Assembly: GCA_947561585.1 (NCBI GenBank)
Contig: CANNZV010001169.1
Location: 112,303-176,302, forward strand
Length of the DNA: 64,000 nucleotides
Source: Caprella mutica
Lineage: Eukaryota > Arthropoda > Malacostraca > Amphipoda > Caprellidae
Reading direction: 5' to 3'
Shown: piece by piece, positions 11,967 to 23,948 of the stretch
Layout: every line of letters starts with the position of its first letter
Position numbering within the stretch: the first letter of the stretch is position 1
The notes under the pieces: generated by a model
Databases searched by the model: none
Told to the model about the DNA's origin: nothing
Seen by the model: the letters and a program-made list of their open reading frames with translations, nothing else
Position numbers and translations under genes: made by a program

Positions 11967-12480
11967 AATCAAAAACACTCACCAAGAGTCTTGGGAAAAT
12001 GTTTCATACCAGTCTGAAAAGATGGTCTTCACAGACTCAGGATTATTCACAGAAATTGAAATTTGTGTGAATAATCCACAAATCTTGCTATACACTTCCA
12101 ACTGGGTTCCATATTCTGCAGTCTGGCCAGACAGAGCCACTCTGGCCTGTCTGTATTTGGTGCACATAATCCCACTGACTTATTCAAAAAAAAAAGCAGC
12201 TCTGAAAAAATCTACTAACAATTTCCAAAATTTTGCTGATCCACCAACATCCCAATAGCAAAATTTCCACCGGCTTTGCTAGAATATTATTTTCAAAGGG
12301 TGAAAAAATTTACCATGAAATACAGTCAAGCGAGTGGAAAATACCTTAGGCTAACAGATGAATTTTAGAGGCTAAATGCTGCAGATTATACAGTTAACTT
12401 TAATTTATTACTGTATTTTAAGGTTTGTTAAACTGAGTACACTTCATCAAAAAAGAGGACCACTTTTTCCTGAGTGGCTG
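11967..12480. mobile_element. Remnants of CAGTCTG- and CCACTCTGG-end elements
   Basis: The stretch GAGTCTTGGGAAAATGTT...CAGTCTG (11977-12018) and CCATATTCTGCAGTCTGG (about 12108-12125) match the ends of the short elements at 59716-59973 and 60506-60779. Positions about 12333-12474 (GAGTGGAAAATACCTTAGG ... GAGTGG) are homologous to the 154-bp element at 58317-58470. Boundaries are too decayed to give duplications. Between 11583 and 11967 and between 12480 and 12713 I see only AT-rich DNA. Confidence 0.55.
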
Positions 12481-12809
12481 GACAGCTAGCAATTGCAAAT
12501 TATTTTGAAATCATTGGGGTGCTTCTGACATGGAAATATTTTAACTGGTAAAATGATGGATGCAAGAAGTTCTTGAATCTTCATGGACGTTAAAAAATTG
12601 TCTAAATATCTATGTAAATAAGCAATATATATTTTATCAATTTGAGATATGTATCTTCTTTACTAACTAATTAAACCATTTCTAGTTATGATAATGAATA
12701 TTGCAGTCCTATACAGGGTGGGTCAAAAAAAGCGGAACCCAACTTTGATTTGATATATCTCAGAAACTACTTACATTATGAATTTTCTAAAATCACCATT
12801 GTGTTTGTC

Positions 12810-13742
12810 TGTGACAGGAATTTTGCCAGGCGGAATATTGCCCGGCGGTATTTTCCCCGTGGATTATATAGCTATTTCTGGGTTTAATTTGGTAGATTGT
12901 AAATTAAAGATTTAAAATATGAGGTTCAACCTACATAAATATAAAACGTTTTAATGTAACTGTAACATATTTGTAGTATAACAAGTTTTCTTTAACCAAT
13001 TTAAAATAGCAACGAAATTGAAAATAAAATGTATATGATTTAGTTAAAATAATACTATATGGTTTGCTTTATTTAAAATACTGTAATTTAGTATTCTTAA
13101 CTGTTGTTTGTAATTAACTTACACCTTTTTTCACCTGTACAGTACCTCGTGACGAGATATGACTAAATGTTCATTAATATGTTCAATGATTTCATTAACG
13201 ATTCCATAGTTTTCAATCTTACATTAAGTATTAATAGGATTTTATTTTAAATAATATCTTTTCCACGTGAACTTAATATTATCTACGTCATTGTGAAAGG
13301 GATAAGATCATAATAACTGTTAAATAGTAACGATTTGGTGAATGTTTAAAGTTTATTTCTTAAATTATTGAAAATGTTGAATTATTGTTTGTAAGGTTAA
13401 CCTTAATTTTTTCAACTATGGTGATAAATGAATTTTACAAGAATGTTAGAATATATGTATATGTATGATGTTCAGTAATTATCTTAAGAAAATTCATTTT
13501 ATTTAAATTTCCGTGGTTATTTAATATTAGTGAAATAAAACTTGTCATAGTATAAAATTATAAAGTTAAATTAAAACGATTTATATCTATATAAATTGCA
13601 TCTCGCATTTTAAACTTTTAATTTACAATTTACCAATTTAAACCCAGAAATATATAATCCACGGGGAAAATTCTGCCGGGCAAAAATCCGCCTGACAAAA
13701 TTCCACTCTGGCAAAATTCCGCCAGGCAAAATTCCTAGAACC
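12810..13742. mobile_element. MITE with GGCAAAATTCCGCC end repeats (group B)
   Basis: Inserted in the mariner relic, with the exact 9-bp duplication GTGTTTGTC at 12801-12809 and 13743-13751. The left end is TGTGACAGGAATTTTGCC; the right end, reversed, is GGTTCTAGGAATTTTGCC. Three to five copies of a roughly 15-bp unit (GGMAWWTTSCGCC) sit at each end, followed inward by a longer inverted stretch (AATCCACGGGGAAAA and TTTAAACCCAGAAATA-type). The centre is AT-rich and non-coding. Confidence 0.88.
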
Positions 13743-14146
13743 GTGTTTGTCTACTTTTTTTTACATAAATTGTGAAAAATTCAAAACTATTCATATATAA
13801 ATATTGATGCTACAGTGATTATAGTAAACAGTGTCATAAGTGCTTGAGCACAAACAAAAAAATTTACTAATATCATATTTTTTAAACAAAAATACCTAAC
13901 ACAACAATCCTTCACAATATATCATTAACAAACCATTATTAAATAAATATTTAGTCTTAATTCCTTCCTTAGTTTCTACACATGTCCTCCATTTCTTGCT
14001 ATAATTCAATCCTTGTTTTCATTGTTGCTATAACTCTCTTAATTAATGCAAAATTAAATTCACTTCACTTGTGATTCTCTCATTCAAGTCGTCTAAGTTT
14101 ACAGGCGGAGTTGAGTACTCTTTACTCTTCAATGTTCAAATAAGAA

Positions 14147-14243
14147 AAAAATCACCTGGTGTCATGTCCAGTGATTTTGGGGTCCACTCATTTGCATAGT
14201 TTAGTGCAATAATGCAATTGTTGAACACATCAGTTAGCAAATG
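14147..14243 (-). pseudogene. mariner-family transposase C-terminal remnant
   Basis: The reverse strand reads TDVFNNCIIALNYANEWTPK followed by SLDMTPGDFFLI. This fits the conserved W-x-P-x-S-x-D-x-x-P-x-D-F-F segment around the last catalytic Asp of mariner-type transposases. Frameshifts on both sides break the frame. Confidence 0.6.
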
Positions 14244-14803
14244 TCGCACAGTGATCATTATGGCAGCAATTTGAATATGGATTGAATTAGATAATTCGGG
14301 AAGAAATAGAGGACATGTGCAGGGATTCGGTAGACGGTGTTGAAAAAATATAAATTAAATATATATTTAATAATAGGTTGTTAATGATATGATATAAATA
14401 TAAAGGATTATCGTGTTTTCTGTAATAAAAACAATCTTCGTAACTTTATGTTTGTGCGCAAGCATACTTATGACACCACTTACTATAATCACTGTAGCAT
14501 CAATATTGATGTATGAATAGTTTGAATTTTTCACCATTTAGCTATGTAAAACAAGTAGAAAAACAGAATTGTGATTTTAGAAAAATCATAACGTTAGTAG
14601 TTTCTGAGATATATCAAATCAAATTTGGGTTCTGCTTTTTTGACCCACCCTGTATAGAAATATTTTTTACACCATGTTTATGTCAGACAACAGATGGCAC
14701 TTTTTCAAAATAATTTTCTTTCCTTTTTTTCAATAAGTATTATTTAGATGAAAAGAGTCTATCATATTACATAATTATATGTTATCACCCCACACACCTT
14801 TAA

Positions 14804-15806
14804 CCCTTTTGCGCGCCGAATGGGCTAATATGTCCCACTAGTAAAATTCATATACAATTGGGACAATAAGTCCCAGAATATTGCCTCTACAGAGGTTTAG
14901 CCAGTAAAGGATGATGTAATAGATATAGGCAATTGCGTCAGAATATAGTGGATAGTCAGAAGCCTATTCAGTTGGTGCTAAATAGCTGTGAGAGGAGGTT
15001 GTGTGCTAAATTTACTCCCAAAATGTAAGTAATCTTCATTTAATCATGTTTACACATTGTCAATATACATTTGAAACTGATTTGGTATATATTGTAAGTA
15101 TATTTTGCATCTTATTGGACTTTGGGATATAGTGTCCCACCAGTTTTTTATTTTTTTTCAGAATGTCCCACTTGTGATATGATTTCCATTTGTCCCACTT
15201 GTATTTAATCAGAAAGGGCCTATTCATCCCACTTGTTTAATAATAACCATATATACTGGGACAAATACATCCCACCAGTATTATTGACAAATGAATAAAT
15301 ATACATAGTTGTATTATATTGCACTGTTCAGCTACAAATATCATCATAACCCAATATAAATATACAATATAACTTTGGTAATACATTCAAGATGCTTTTG
15401 ATAGCAAGTTTTAACACTTCTCTTTACTTTACAGGAGCCTCAAGTTACTAGTCAATTATGCAGTCATATATCACTAGTTTGTTATTTTGAAGGCTCGTGG
15501 CATAACGGAATCGTTTATTTTTCAATAAAGCATCATTTCTATCAAGGTCTTTAATTTTTTACATCCTTAGTTTGATTTTAATAAAAAAAAGTCGTTTTTG
15601 ACTATATTTACACTGAATAAAACACTATTGGGACATATGGTCCCAAAAGTTTGTGATGTACACGACTGGTGGGACATATTGTCCCATCACAATTTTGATA
15701 TAAACACTACAACAATACATTCAGTTCAGTTAAAAGTACTTAAAAATCATTAAAAAACATAATTATCACTCTTAATGAACTCAGGAAAAAAGTTGGCGCA
15801 AAAGGG
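14804..15806. mobile_element. TTAA-type (piggyBac-like) MITE with palindromic repeats
   Basis: Ends CCCTTTTGCGCGCC and, inverted, GGCGCAAAAGGG. The left flank is TTAA (14800-14803) and the right flank TTAG (15807-15810), i.e. one mutated copy of the TTAA target typical of piggyBac elements. Inside are at least eight copies of half or full palindromes of the type TGGGACATATTGTCCCA (for example near 14829, 14860, 15120, 15158, 15187, 15225, 15250, 15630 and 15670). No transposase is visible. Confidence 0.8.
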
Positions 15807-15810
15807 TTAG

Positions 15811-16379
15811 ATAATTAAATGCACAATGATGTGGTCATCCAGAACATTTATCTTAAACCTGGTTTTTCCTATCCCAAGCCATTTTAATCAAAAAAAATAA
15901 ACATCACTATTTGAAATCAATACAGAACAAATATGGCACAACAATATCATTAAGGTTAATTTATAATTAAATATAATCCAATTATATAATACTAGAATAT
16001 ATTATATAGTACTGGCATATACCTACAGTACTTGCTGCGATATTACTATGACATAAAAAAAATTTGCTATGTAATAGATGTATTCAATTATATTGCTTTA
16101 GATAGTTGATCAATTTGAAATTATATTTCTTGGTAATCATAATTAATGCTCTTTAGTATTTGAATAGTATGGTTTGGATAGCTGCTTGGGATGAATACTT
16201 TTAATATTGAAGAGAGATAGATCACCAAACTGTTCTAATTTTTTTCAGAATTTTAGAAGTTGGCAATTAGTATTTATTAATTTGACTGAAGCAAATATAC
16301 ATGATGCAACCAAGTAGCTATTTGTTGAATCTGTGAAAGTAGATAATTGCTGTATATTAAATTGTATTAATTTCTTAAC
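15811..16379. other. Upstream region of AGBL5-like gene
   Basis: AT-rich sequence without recognisable gene or repeat. It must hold the 5' untranslated region and promoter of the carboxypeptidase gene, but I see no convincing TATA box or initiator, so no transcription start is proposed. Confidence 0.4.
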
Positions 16380-16461
16380 ATGTTCACTTGCGGTGCATTC
16401 AGATTTTCGTCATCATTCGAATGTGGTAATCTTGCAAAGGTGTATGAAGTTCCCTCAACAT
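16380..16461 (+). CDS. AGBL5: AGBL5 coding exon 1
   Basis: 27 codons plus one base, starting AACATG (good initiation context) and reading [20 protein letters not shown]. Donor GTGAGT at 16462. It matches the conserved CCP5 N-terminus and splices in frame to 17011. Confidence 0.8.
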
Positions 16462-19400
16462 GTGAGTAATTATTAAGTACAGGTAACAGATAGCTGTTTT
16501 AAAATGTTTGTTATAGCTACAAAATTAAATTTTAATTTGATTGAATAGCTACCATGTAAAATTATTAAATTAATATTGCATTTTAAAGCTGAAGTCCTAA
16601 GTTTACAAGATAAAAATTTATCATTTCAATATTTCTATTAAAAATGGCCACCACCAACTATTAAACAATCATGATTTTTTGTTGTGTTAAAGAATTAATA
16701 CTGTTGATTTATCTGATGATTGCTTTTAAGTTTTCATTCATGGTGATGTTATGCCTGTAAACTTTGTTTTTAAATAACTAAACAAATTAATAAAGGGAAA
16801 TTGTGAGATTGAAATCCATGGTTGTCAATACAATAGCATCAGGAAATTTATTCTTCAGCTTACATCTATCCTCTTTCATTTTGCAATTAAAAATTAGTAT
16901 TATTTTTAAATATTGACTGTTTTGATGTCCTAAAACTGCCCATCTTTAATACATGCCCTCTATTTGACTTTACAAGAAGTTTTTTATATTGTTAATTGTC
17001 TTTTTTTCAGCTGGATGTAATGCTTCACACCTCTGTTCAGCTTGTCATATTAGACAAAATAACAAACTAAGCTATTCAAACCTATCACAAAATAGCTGTA
17101 AAACATCTAAGGTATCTTCAGATGTTAAATCTCTGAGAACGAATCAACAGCAAACTCAAACAACTCTTGAAAGCTCCTCTAATGTTAACATCCTTCCTGA
17201 TTATGAATTTAATCTCTACACTAGACCAGATTGTGCAGAAACTGTTTATGAAAATGCTAACCGGACATGGTTCTTCTTCTCCATCACAGGTAGCTTTAAA
17301 ATATTCATATATCGGAATTCGCCTTAAGGAAGATTCGCTGTGAGGAATATTGAAATATTTTTCAAATAATAATATAACTGAATATATTTATCTCTATGTA
17401 TGTTAATAACTGTATGGAAATAATATTAAAAATAATATATCACTAAACATATTATATTCCTATTTATTCCTCATATTACGTTAGAATTGCAGCAACAAAG
17501 ATTTTTATGGATTCTAAAATAGAAATGAATGGAATTTTGGTTTAGAGAAATCACATACACTCACAAGAGATATTTTAAATGTAGCATTCTTATCAGTGTA
17601 CTACCTTAAAAAATTTGTGACCTGCACAATAATTCAGATTTCAAGAGGTAAACCATACAATGTAATACCAAATAAATTAATTTAAAAAAATCAATAATTA
17701 GGTAGATAGATATGAAACCATCAATAACTCATAATAGTACATTGATTAGAAAAGCTCTATCTTAAATTCACAATATTAAACACAAAGGAACACTCAACAG
17801 TTTTAAGAGGAAGTGATGCAAACCGACTAGGATTAGCCAAAACACAGCCGACTATCACTGGTGATCTTATTCATCTTTACTGAACATTTTTTATACCAAA
17901 GAAATTAGCTTCGACTATTTAGTCAACCAATCAAAACACTAAAAAAAATTATACAGCGACCTCTTGTCACACAAAATTATACGATTACTGATTAAGATAT
18001 ACATTGCATATATGAACACTTAACATAAATTTTAGGAATCTTAGTTTTATCAGATTAACATTAATACATAATCACCTACAATTATAAATTCTTATAAAAA
18101 AATTCTAAAATTATCTAAAACTTTCAATCGTATTTATTTACCAAATTGGTTTACTTTACAATTATAAATATTTTTCATCAATACTTATAGGTATTTGAAT
18201 AATTATGTCCTCTATAATTTATCCTTCACAGCGAATATTCCTCACAGCGAATTTTCCTAACGGCGAATTTTGCAACGGCGAAAATTCTGACAGCTAATTT
18301 TCCCGCGGCGAAAATTCCTAAAACCAGTGAAGATAGCTTCCCATTTATAATTAAATTCTTAGCTATTTTCTTGAACAATATATTAAAATCATTTTTGTAA
18401 AAATTATAATTGAATGGAATAATTATATTAAATAACACATGCTTATTTTTTTGCAAGGTGGTACACCTAACCAGAGAGTTCATCTACGAATAATGAATCT
18501 AAACAAACAGACCAAACTATTTTCTCAAGGGATGAAACCTGTCTGGGCGCACTTGAAAGAAGGCGAAGATGTTTCACTCAATCAGAATTGGAGTCGGATA
18601 CCTTATCCAACGCACTGCTGGGTATGACAAATTTTTGGATTCAAAACAAAAGGCTAAATAATTTGCCTTGATTGTTGGCTATCTATTCTATAGTTGTCAC
18701 ATATAAAAAGGAAGAATTGATTTCTGTTCTTAGATTTAGTTTCAGGGCATATAATAGCTTTGTTAGAATGCATTTTCAAAATTTTCAACAAACCAAATGT
18801 AGTTTTTGCCCCTTTTTTTGTTGACATTTATTTTCAACTTTATTCATAATTTGCTCATTTAAATTTTTTTCTGATTTTGCATATATTTGTGATGATAGAA
18901 GGCAGTTGTAGTACAATGTGATGGAAATATCTGACTCTCTAGGTTACCTTTATCAAGAAAAACTGAAGAAAAATGAAAATTCCCTTAGCTAGCTACTTCA
19001 TAACGAGGAGTTAGTCTCATCATGTAACTGATACATGTTTATTGCCACCCAGACTGATTGCTATAATCAACATTATAAACTCCAGAGAATGAATTCAGAA
19101 GATGCCTATTCTAGCTATCCATGCACTGGATTGACAATGATTACCTTTTGATGGCTGAGTAGCCTTCCTAGTGCATGGAGCGTATTTTTAGTATTCCCTC
19201 TTTTCTTCATATCTCTTTAGATCACCTAGTAGTGGATAGGGATGACTTTTAAACAATTAAAATAATAATAATAATTCTGTTGATATATATAGATTTTATA
19301 AACTTATTTTTATGATACCAACCAACTTTATTTACGTTATTTCCAGAATGTTGAAGGCAGTGCAATGATAAGTTGGATACACACTCCCCCTCAAAACAAC

Positions 19401-22400
19401 TTGGTTACATATTATGCCTTCACCTTCCCCTATTCATACTCCTTACTCCAGAAACACTTAAGTTTGCTGGATTCTCGTTTCCTCGGATCTGATGACCCTC
19501 TGAATAATCACTCCTCCATTTACTATACCAGAGAAGTAGCAATCAAATCCCTAGATTCTCATAATCTAGATTTGATTACAGTATCATCTTATCTTGGAAT
19601 AACAGATGAAAGAGAAGAAAGTCTGCCTGGTTTGTTTAAACATGCAAAGAATGAAAGGCCTTTCAAATTCACAAAAAAAAAGATAGTTTTCATTTCATCA
19701 CGAGTACATCCAGGAGAAACTCCTGCAAGTTATGTATTCAATGGTTTCGTGGAATTCATCCTTTCTAATGATCCTAGAGCCATAAAACTTCGTGACACGT
19801 TCGTGTTCAAACTAGTTCCTATGTTGAACCCTGATGGCGTTATCAAAGGTCATTATCGAACTGATCTCAGAGGTGTCAATTTGAACAGAGTCTATACAAA
19901 CCCAGATTACAAAAACCATCCCACCATATTTGCAGCTAGAAGCCTGTTGCTTTACTACCACACTGGCAAGATTAGTTATCTGGAAAAAGATGAGAAAAAA
20001 TCAGTACCTTCCTGTAGTAGTCCGAAGATGGAAGCAAAGTCTTTTCAGCTTCCTATCCTGGATGAGAATGCTTGCCACAGTTTCAGTGAAGCCTGTGCAG
20101 ACACCAAACCAACTGACAGAGTAGCAGTGCATCACACCTCCATGGAGATGGATGACCCTTCTGCTTCAGGGTGGGACGTGTCCAGTAATATATCACTTGA
20201 CAGCACTATTCATTCAACCAAGTTTCTGTTCAGAGCTCCAGACATGCCTGATATACATGACGATTGTTCAAATATATCAGGAATAAGCGAGGCAGAGACA
20301 GGTGTTACTAGCATGTTTGGAGCGCTAGCTCACACTGTTCTGGACAACAATGATGCTATGAGTACCTCTTCATGGTCATCTAGATGCGACTGTAAAGGAT
20401 CAACTGATCCCTATTTTAGATGTACTTCAAATCACAGAAAACTAAATTTGACAAAAGGTAATGCGTATCAGACTGGACCAGCAACTCGCTCATCTACTAA
20501 AATGTCTAATGTGACTGGATACACAAATTTGCAACTACTGAATATATCGCAACCTCTTCTCACTGAAAAGAACTTGAAACTTCATTGTGATGCCACTACC
20601 TCACTCTCCCCCATCAAACCTACGCCTCACCCGTTCTCCACGCAAATATCTTCTTCTTTCTCCAAATCTCTATTTTCAGAAACACACAAACCGTCCACCT
20701 CTCCAGTAGTCAAATCAGGAGAGTGCACCGTAGCGCCTTTACTCAGTAGCAGTGAGAGTGAGGCAGAAGGCAAGGCTGAGGGCAATGCCTTTAGCAAGAG
20801 TCACGGCACAACTGAAGAATCACAAACCGTAGAGAAAGAGGGAGTGTTTGCCTATGTGGACCTGCACGGACACGCGTCCAAGAGAGGTGACTCCTATTTC
20901 TATGCTCTCATTATTCTTTGAATAGTTATTCAATCACATTAACATTTCAATTCTTCATTAAAGTGAGGTTTGGTCATATTTAATCTCCCATTAGTTATCT
21001 AATGTGCAATATTTAACGAGGTCAATCTTGAGAGATGCGCAAAATCCAAACTTAAATAATAACGAAATCTTGGTAAGCATGATAGTATAAAGAAAAGAGA
21101 TTAACCAGTGGGAATTAGTTTGACAGCCTCTCACTACACTAATAGAGTTGATGCTGGTGTTTCAGTTCTAACTGTCAATAGAATTAGTATTTGACTTAAA
21201 TTGAATCACTAGCTACATTTTAAATATTTCGCCATCATCCTTTTATTTTTTTTAATTCGTTATCATGTTCCTAGGTATATTTCTCTATGGTAACTGGTTC
21301 TCAGACGTGGACGTAATGGTGGACAACTTACTTCTAGCCAAGGTTCTCTCTATGAACTGTGCTAACTTTGACTTCAATGCGTGCAATTTCTCCCAAAAGA
21401 ACATGTCTATGAAAGACCGTAAAAATGGACTCAGCAAAGAAGGCTCTGGTAGAGTTGCTATCATGAGACTTACTGGAATACTCAGGTCTTACACTCTAGA
21501 GTGTAATTATAACACAGGCAGAATTGTGAACAGTGTGCGGACACTGCCCAAGGAACTGTTTCAAAGGTGTGTTTTCACAACATCTACCTACAATGCTATT
21601 TTCAAATCCAACTTACAATTTTAATTGATGATTTAATTTACAGTTATTTTTAGAGTCAGTTCAAACCAATATTTTCTTGTGTTATCTATTTTCTTCATTT
21701 TAATGATTATTTTCAGTTCTACTGTAAATGACGGTACATTGAAGTCTAACTGCTGGGCTGCAGGTACTCCCCTCAATGACAGACAGTTTGAATGTGACCC
21801 CAAGGCAAATAAAACTAGTGTTACCACCAACGAACTCACTCCTCCACCTTTCACATCAACAATCTTTGAAGATGTAAGTCAATTATCAAATTTAGTTTAA
21901 TAAAATCTAAACATTTTCCATTTGCTGTACAGACCACAGTACTTAGAACAGTAAGTAGGTCATCTTTCATTATCTCCAAATTATCCTAAATATGTAACAT
22001 GACTTCTTCGAAATTCAGGAAAGTAAACAAAACAATAAATTTTGCTACCATATCAAGTATTTATTCAGTCAATTAATTACTTACAGTTTTTACATTTTAT
22101 GACGGGTTTAACTAAAGAAATGTGGAAATACCTTCATATAAAGTAATAAACAAGAAATCTCTAAATTGAGATTGCGACGCACTGTAAAGCTAATCTACTA
22201 CTACCCTATTGGCCTATTCTATGTATAGCTACTAAATACGTATATCCAAATGCTATTATATGCAGACCTGCACAGTGATGTAGCTATACTAACATCCAAA
22301 TCCTATTCTCTCTGTAAATCAATAAAGATAATGTTTGATCTATTTTTCAGTGTGGCAAAGAATTGGCAGTCACGATTCTGGACATCTTTCGTAAGAATGG

Positions 22401-23547
22401 AGTTGCAACCAACAGCTTTTCACGAGTTCCCTCTTCACAATATGGATCACTTGATGGAGTCAAAACTTGGTTACGTCGCTTCCTAACGTCATCTGCTGGA
22501 CGTGCCACTTCCTGCCAAATGTCTCCCAATACTCTGAAGTCTCCACACAAACCTTCTTCCAAGACTTCCACCACATCGCGTAAGAATACAATGAGCAAGA
22601 AAGATACAAAGAATCTCAACTTATCGACACAGTCTCCCAAAGTACTGAGAAGCCGCAGTTTATCCCGAACTAAGAAACATTCTAGAACTTCATCAGTTGA
22701 CACAGAAAATAGAGAACCTACAGCCGGTAGTTCAAAGGCTGTCTGCACAGGTACCGTTAAGTCAAAGAGTCTCAAAGGGAAGTCTCTTTCACCAAAGAAA
22801 TCTGTTAATGGTAGGTCTTTATCATTCACTGATATTGGTGAAGGTGCTTCAGGCTCTGGCAAGATTAAAAAGCGATCTACTAATGCCAAAGTAAAACAAG
22901 GAATTACTCAAAACGTCACACTAACAACAAACTTGAACATCAAACATTCTATATCTGATGCACCTAAAGTCGTTCGTAAAATAAAAAAACTGAGCAAAGA
23001 GTCTAAAAATTGTGGAGAAAGCAGCAAGATGTTAATAAAATTCTCTGTGAAATCTTCTCCCGAACTATCTGGTGCTAAAGAAGACACTATTGAGTCTGAC
23101 TTACCCATAACTCTTATGGGAATATCTCCCCGTTCTCCACTTTCATGTGTGTATCAAGAACCTTTTTCAGATCCACCCAAAGCAGTGAGATCTTCTCAAA
23201 CGATTGTGCACAATAAGCGTAAAGCTAAAGTGTCTCGCTCTATTTCAAAAAGTATGGATGTTCTACCTTCTCTCACACCAACTGATGACATGGATGCAAA
23301 ATTCCTGCCATTGACTCAGAGTTCACATGATTTATCGCGCAAAGTTATTAGGAAGAAGCCAAAACTGAGAAAAAAAGTTGAAGCAGATTCTAACTTGAGT
23401 ACTGGAGAACTTCAACCTGTAATTACAAAATTGATTGATGGTGAAAGTTCAAAAGACAATACCAAGCACCCTTTGCCAAATTCCTCTTCTGAATCGACAA
23501 AATTCATAAGAAAAAAGCGCAAAATCATTGTCAGAAAATCTCTTTAA
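16380..23547 (+). CDS. AGBL5: Cytosolic carboxypeptidase 5-like (tubulin deglutamylase), 7 exons
   Basis: Exons 16380-16461, 17011-17289, 18458-18621, 19347-20886, 21275-21566, 21717-21873 and 22351-23547 join in phase to 1236 codons. All introns are GT-AG, and the start is the first ATG after an in-frame TAA. The family (M14, CCP5) removes glutamate side chains, including the branch-point residue, from tubulin in the cytoplasm. Seen in order: N-terminal [15 protein letters not shown], the CCP N-domain ([25 protein letters not shown]), zinc ligands in HPGE (His about 296, Glu about 299), NPDG, RGVNLNR, third ligand in DLHGHAS (His about 682), and catalytic Glu in TLECNYNTG (about 764). A Ser-rich insertion of roughly 300 residues separates the second and third zinc ligands. 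Residues 839-1236 are a Lys/Ser-rich basic tail, making it longer than vertebrate CCP5 (about 890 aa). The assignment rests on motif recognition; splicing is inferred. Confidence 0.92.
17011..17289 (+). CDS. AGBL5: AGBL5 coding exon 2
   Basis: Acceptor TTTTTTTCAG before 17011, donor GTAGCT at 17290. It contains [20 protein letters not shown], the start of the CCP N-terminal domain, preceded by a low-complexity Ser/Thr/Gln stretch. Confidence 0.88.
17307..18325. mobile_element. MITE with GGCGAAAATTC end repeats (group C), in AGBL5 intron 2
   Basis: The right end, reversed, is GGTTTTAGGAATTTTCGCC, followed by repeated GGAAAATTCGCYGYKAG-like units (about 18222-18320, six copies). The left end (cGGAATTCGCC at about 17313, then AGATTCGCTGTGAGGAATAT) is the inverted counterpart. 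It fills most of intron 2 and begins only about 20 bp after the donor. I found no target duplication, so the left boundary is approximate. Confidence 0.7.
18458..18621 (+). CDS. AGBL5: AGBL5 coding exon 3
   Basis: Acceptor TTTTTTTGCAAG, donor GTATGA at 18622. Reads [20 protein letters not shown] and [11 protein letters not shown], the conserved CCP N-domain segment. Confidence 0.9.
18622..19346. other. AGBL5 intron 3
   Basis: 725-bp intron of AT-rich DNA. One imperfect inverted pair (CCATGCACTGG at about 19119 and CTAGTGCATGG at about 19169) is the only structure noticed. Confidence 0.5.
19347..20886 (+). CDS. AGBL5: AGBL5 coding exon 4 (catalytic domain, first part)
   Basis: Acceptor TTTCCAG before 19347, donor GTGACT at 20887. 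Carries [40 protein letters not shown], then a long Ser-rich region and [12 protein letters not shown] at the 3' end. The Ser-rich segment is encoded without an intron. Confidence 0.95.
21275..21566 (+). CDS. AGBL5: AGBL5 coding exon 5 (catalytic domain, second part)
   Basis: Acceptor CCTAG before 21275, donor GTGTGT at 21567. Reads [34 protein letters not shown] and [10 protein letters not shown] with the catalytic Glu. Confidence 0.95.
21717..21873 (+). CDS. AGBL5: AGBL5 coding exon 6
   Basis: Acceptor TTTTCAG, donor GTAAGT at 21874. Encodes a variable linker ending [15 protein letters not shown], equivalent to the Pro-rich segment before the last helix of the CCP5 catalytic domain. Confidence 0.88.
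21874..22350. other. AGBL5 intron 6
   Basis: 477-bp AT-rich intron; no further gene or repeat seen. Confidence 0.5.
22351..23547 (+). CDS. AGBL5: AGBL5 coding exon 7 (last helix and basic tail)
   Basis: Acceptor TTTTTCAG. Starts [17 protein letters not shown], which closes the catalytic domain, then runs as a Ser/Lys/Thr-rich tail with several KKRK-like clusters (for example [12 protein letters not shown] at the end). The clusters could act in nuclear import or microtubule binding; that is inference from composition only. Stop TAA at 23545-23547. Confidence 0.9.
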   Translation, partial: CGKELAVTILDIFRKNGVATNSFSRVPSSQYGSLDGVKTWLRRFLTSSAGRATSCQMSPNTLKSPHKPSSKTSTTSRKNTMSKKDTKNLNLSTQSPKVLRSRSLSRTKKHSRTSSVDTENREPTAGSSKAVCTGTVKSKSLKGKSLSPKKSVNGRSLSFTDIGEGASGSGKIKKRSTNAKVKQGITQNVTLTTNLNIKHSISDAPKVVRKIKKLSKESKNCGESSKMLIKFSVKSSPELSGAKEDTIESDLPITLMGISPRSPLSCVYQEPFSDPPKAVRSSQTIVHNKRKAKVSRSISKSMDVLPSLTPTDDMDAKFLPLTQSSHDLSRKVIRKKPKLRKKVEADSNLSTGELQPVITKLIDGESSKDNTKHPLPNSSSESTKFIRKKRKIIVRKSL

Positions 23548-23823
23548 AAAGATCTGTTTGTTATTTTATAATTTGTGATAACAGCATTGATGCAATTATA
23601 TTTGAATGTTATTTGATGCAATTATATTTGAATGTTATACTCAATTATTGTGATATTTTCAATTACAAAACTGCTAATTCCACCATTAAATAGTTATGGT
23701 TGCAAAGCCACGTCATTTTAATAGTGAATATTGTTATGAAGTATAAACATTAATAATAGATTTTCTTTGATTTTATATATGTAATTAGTAAAATATTTAT
23801 TAGAAGCTAAAGTAGAAAGTTTT

Positions 23824-23829
23824 AATAAA
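23824..23829 (+). promoter_or_regulatory. Polyadenylation signal, AGBL5
   Basis: AATAAA about 280 bp after the stop codon, in an AT-rich 3' region. It is a plausible but unproven 3' end signal. Confidence 0.45.
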
Positions 23830-23948
23830 ATATATTTATAGCTTCTAGGAAGAATGTAATATCTGCTAGTTACAATAGATTCAGTATTTAACCTCTAACT
23901 ACCATTAAAATTATAGTCTAAATAAAATAGAGAATTCCTTCCTTTGTT

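Larger units (their letters stand above)
12714..14652 (-). mobile_element. Tc1/mariner-like element, relic
   Basis: The ends are CAGGGTGGGTCAAAAAAAGC and its inverted counterpart GCTTTTTTGACCCACCCTG, each flanked by TA (12712-12713 and 14653-14654), the IS630-Tc1-mariner target site. About 110 bp of each end are inverted copies. A transposase remnant lies inside on the minus strand. A 933-bp MITE was later inserted at 12810-13742. Confidence 0.8.
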
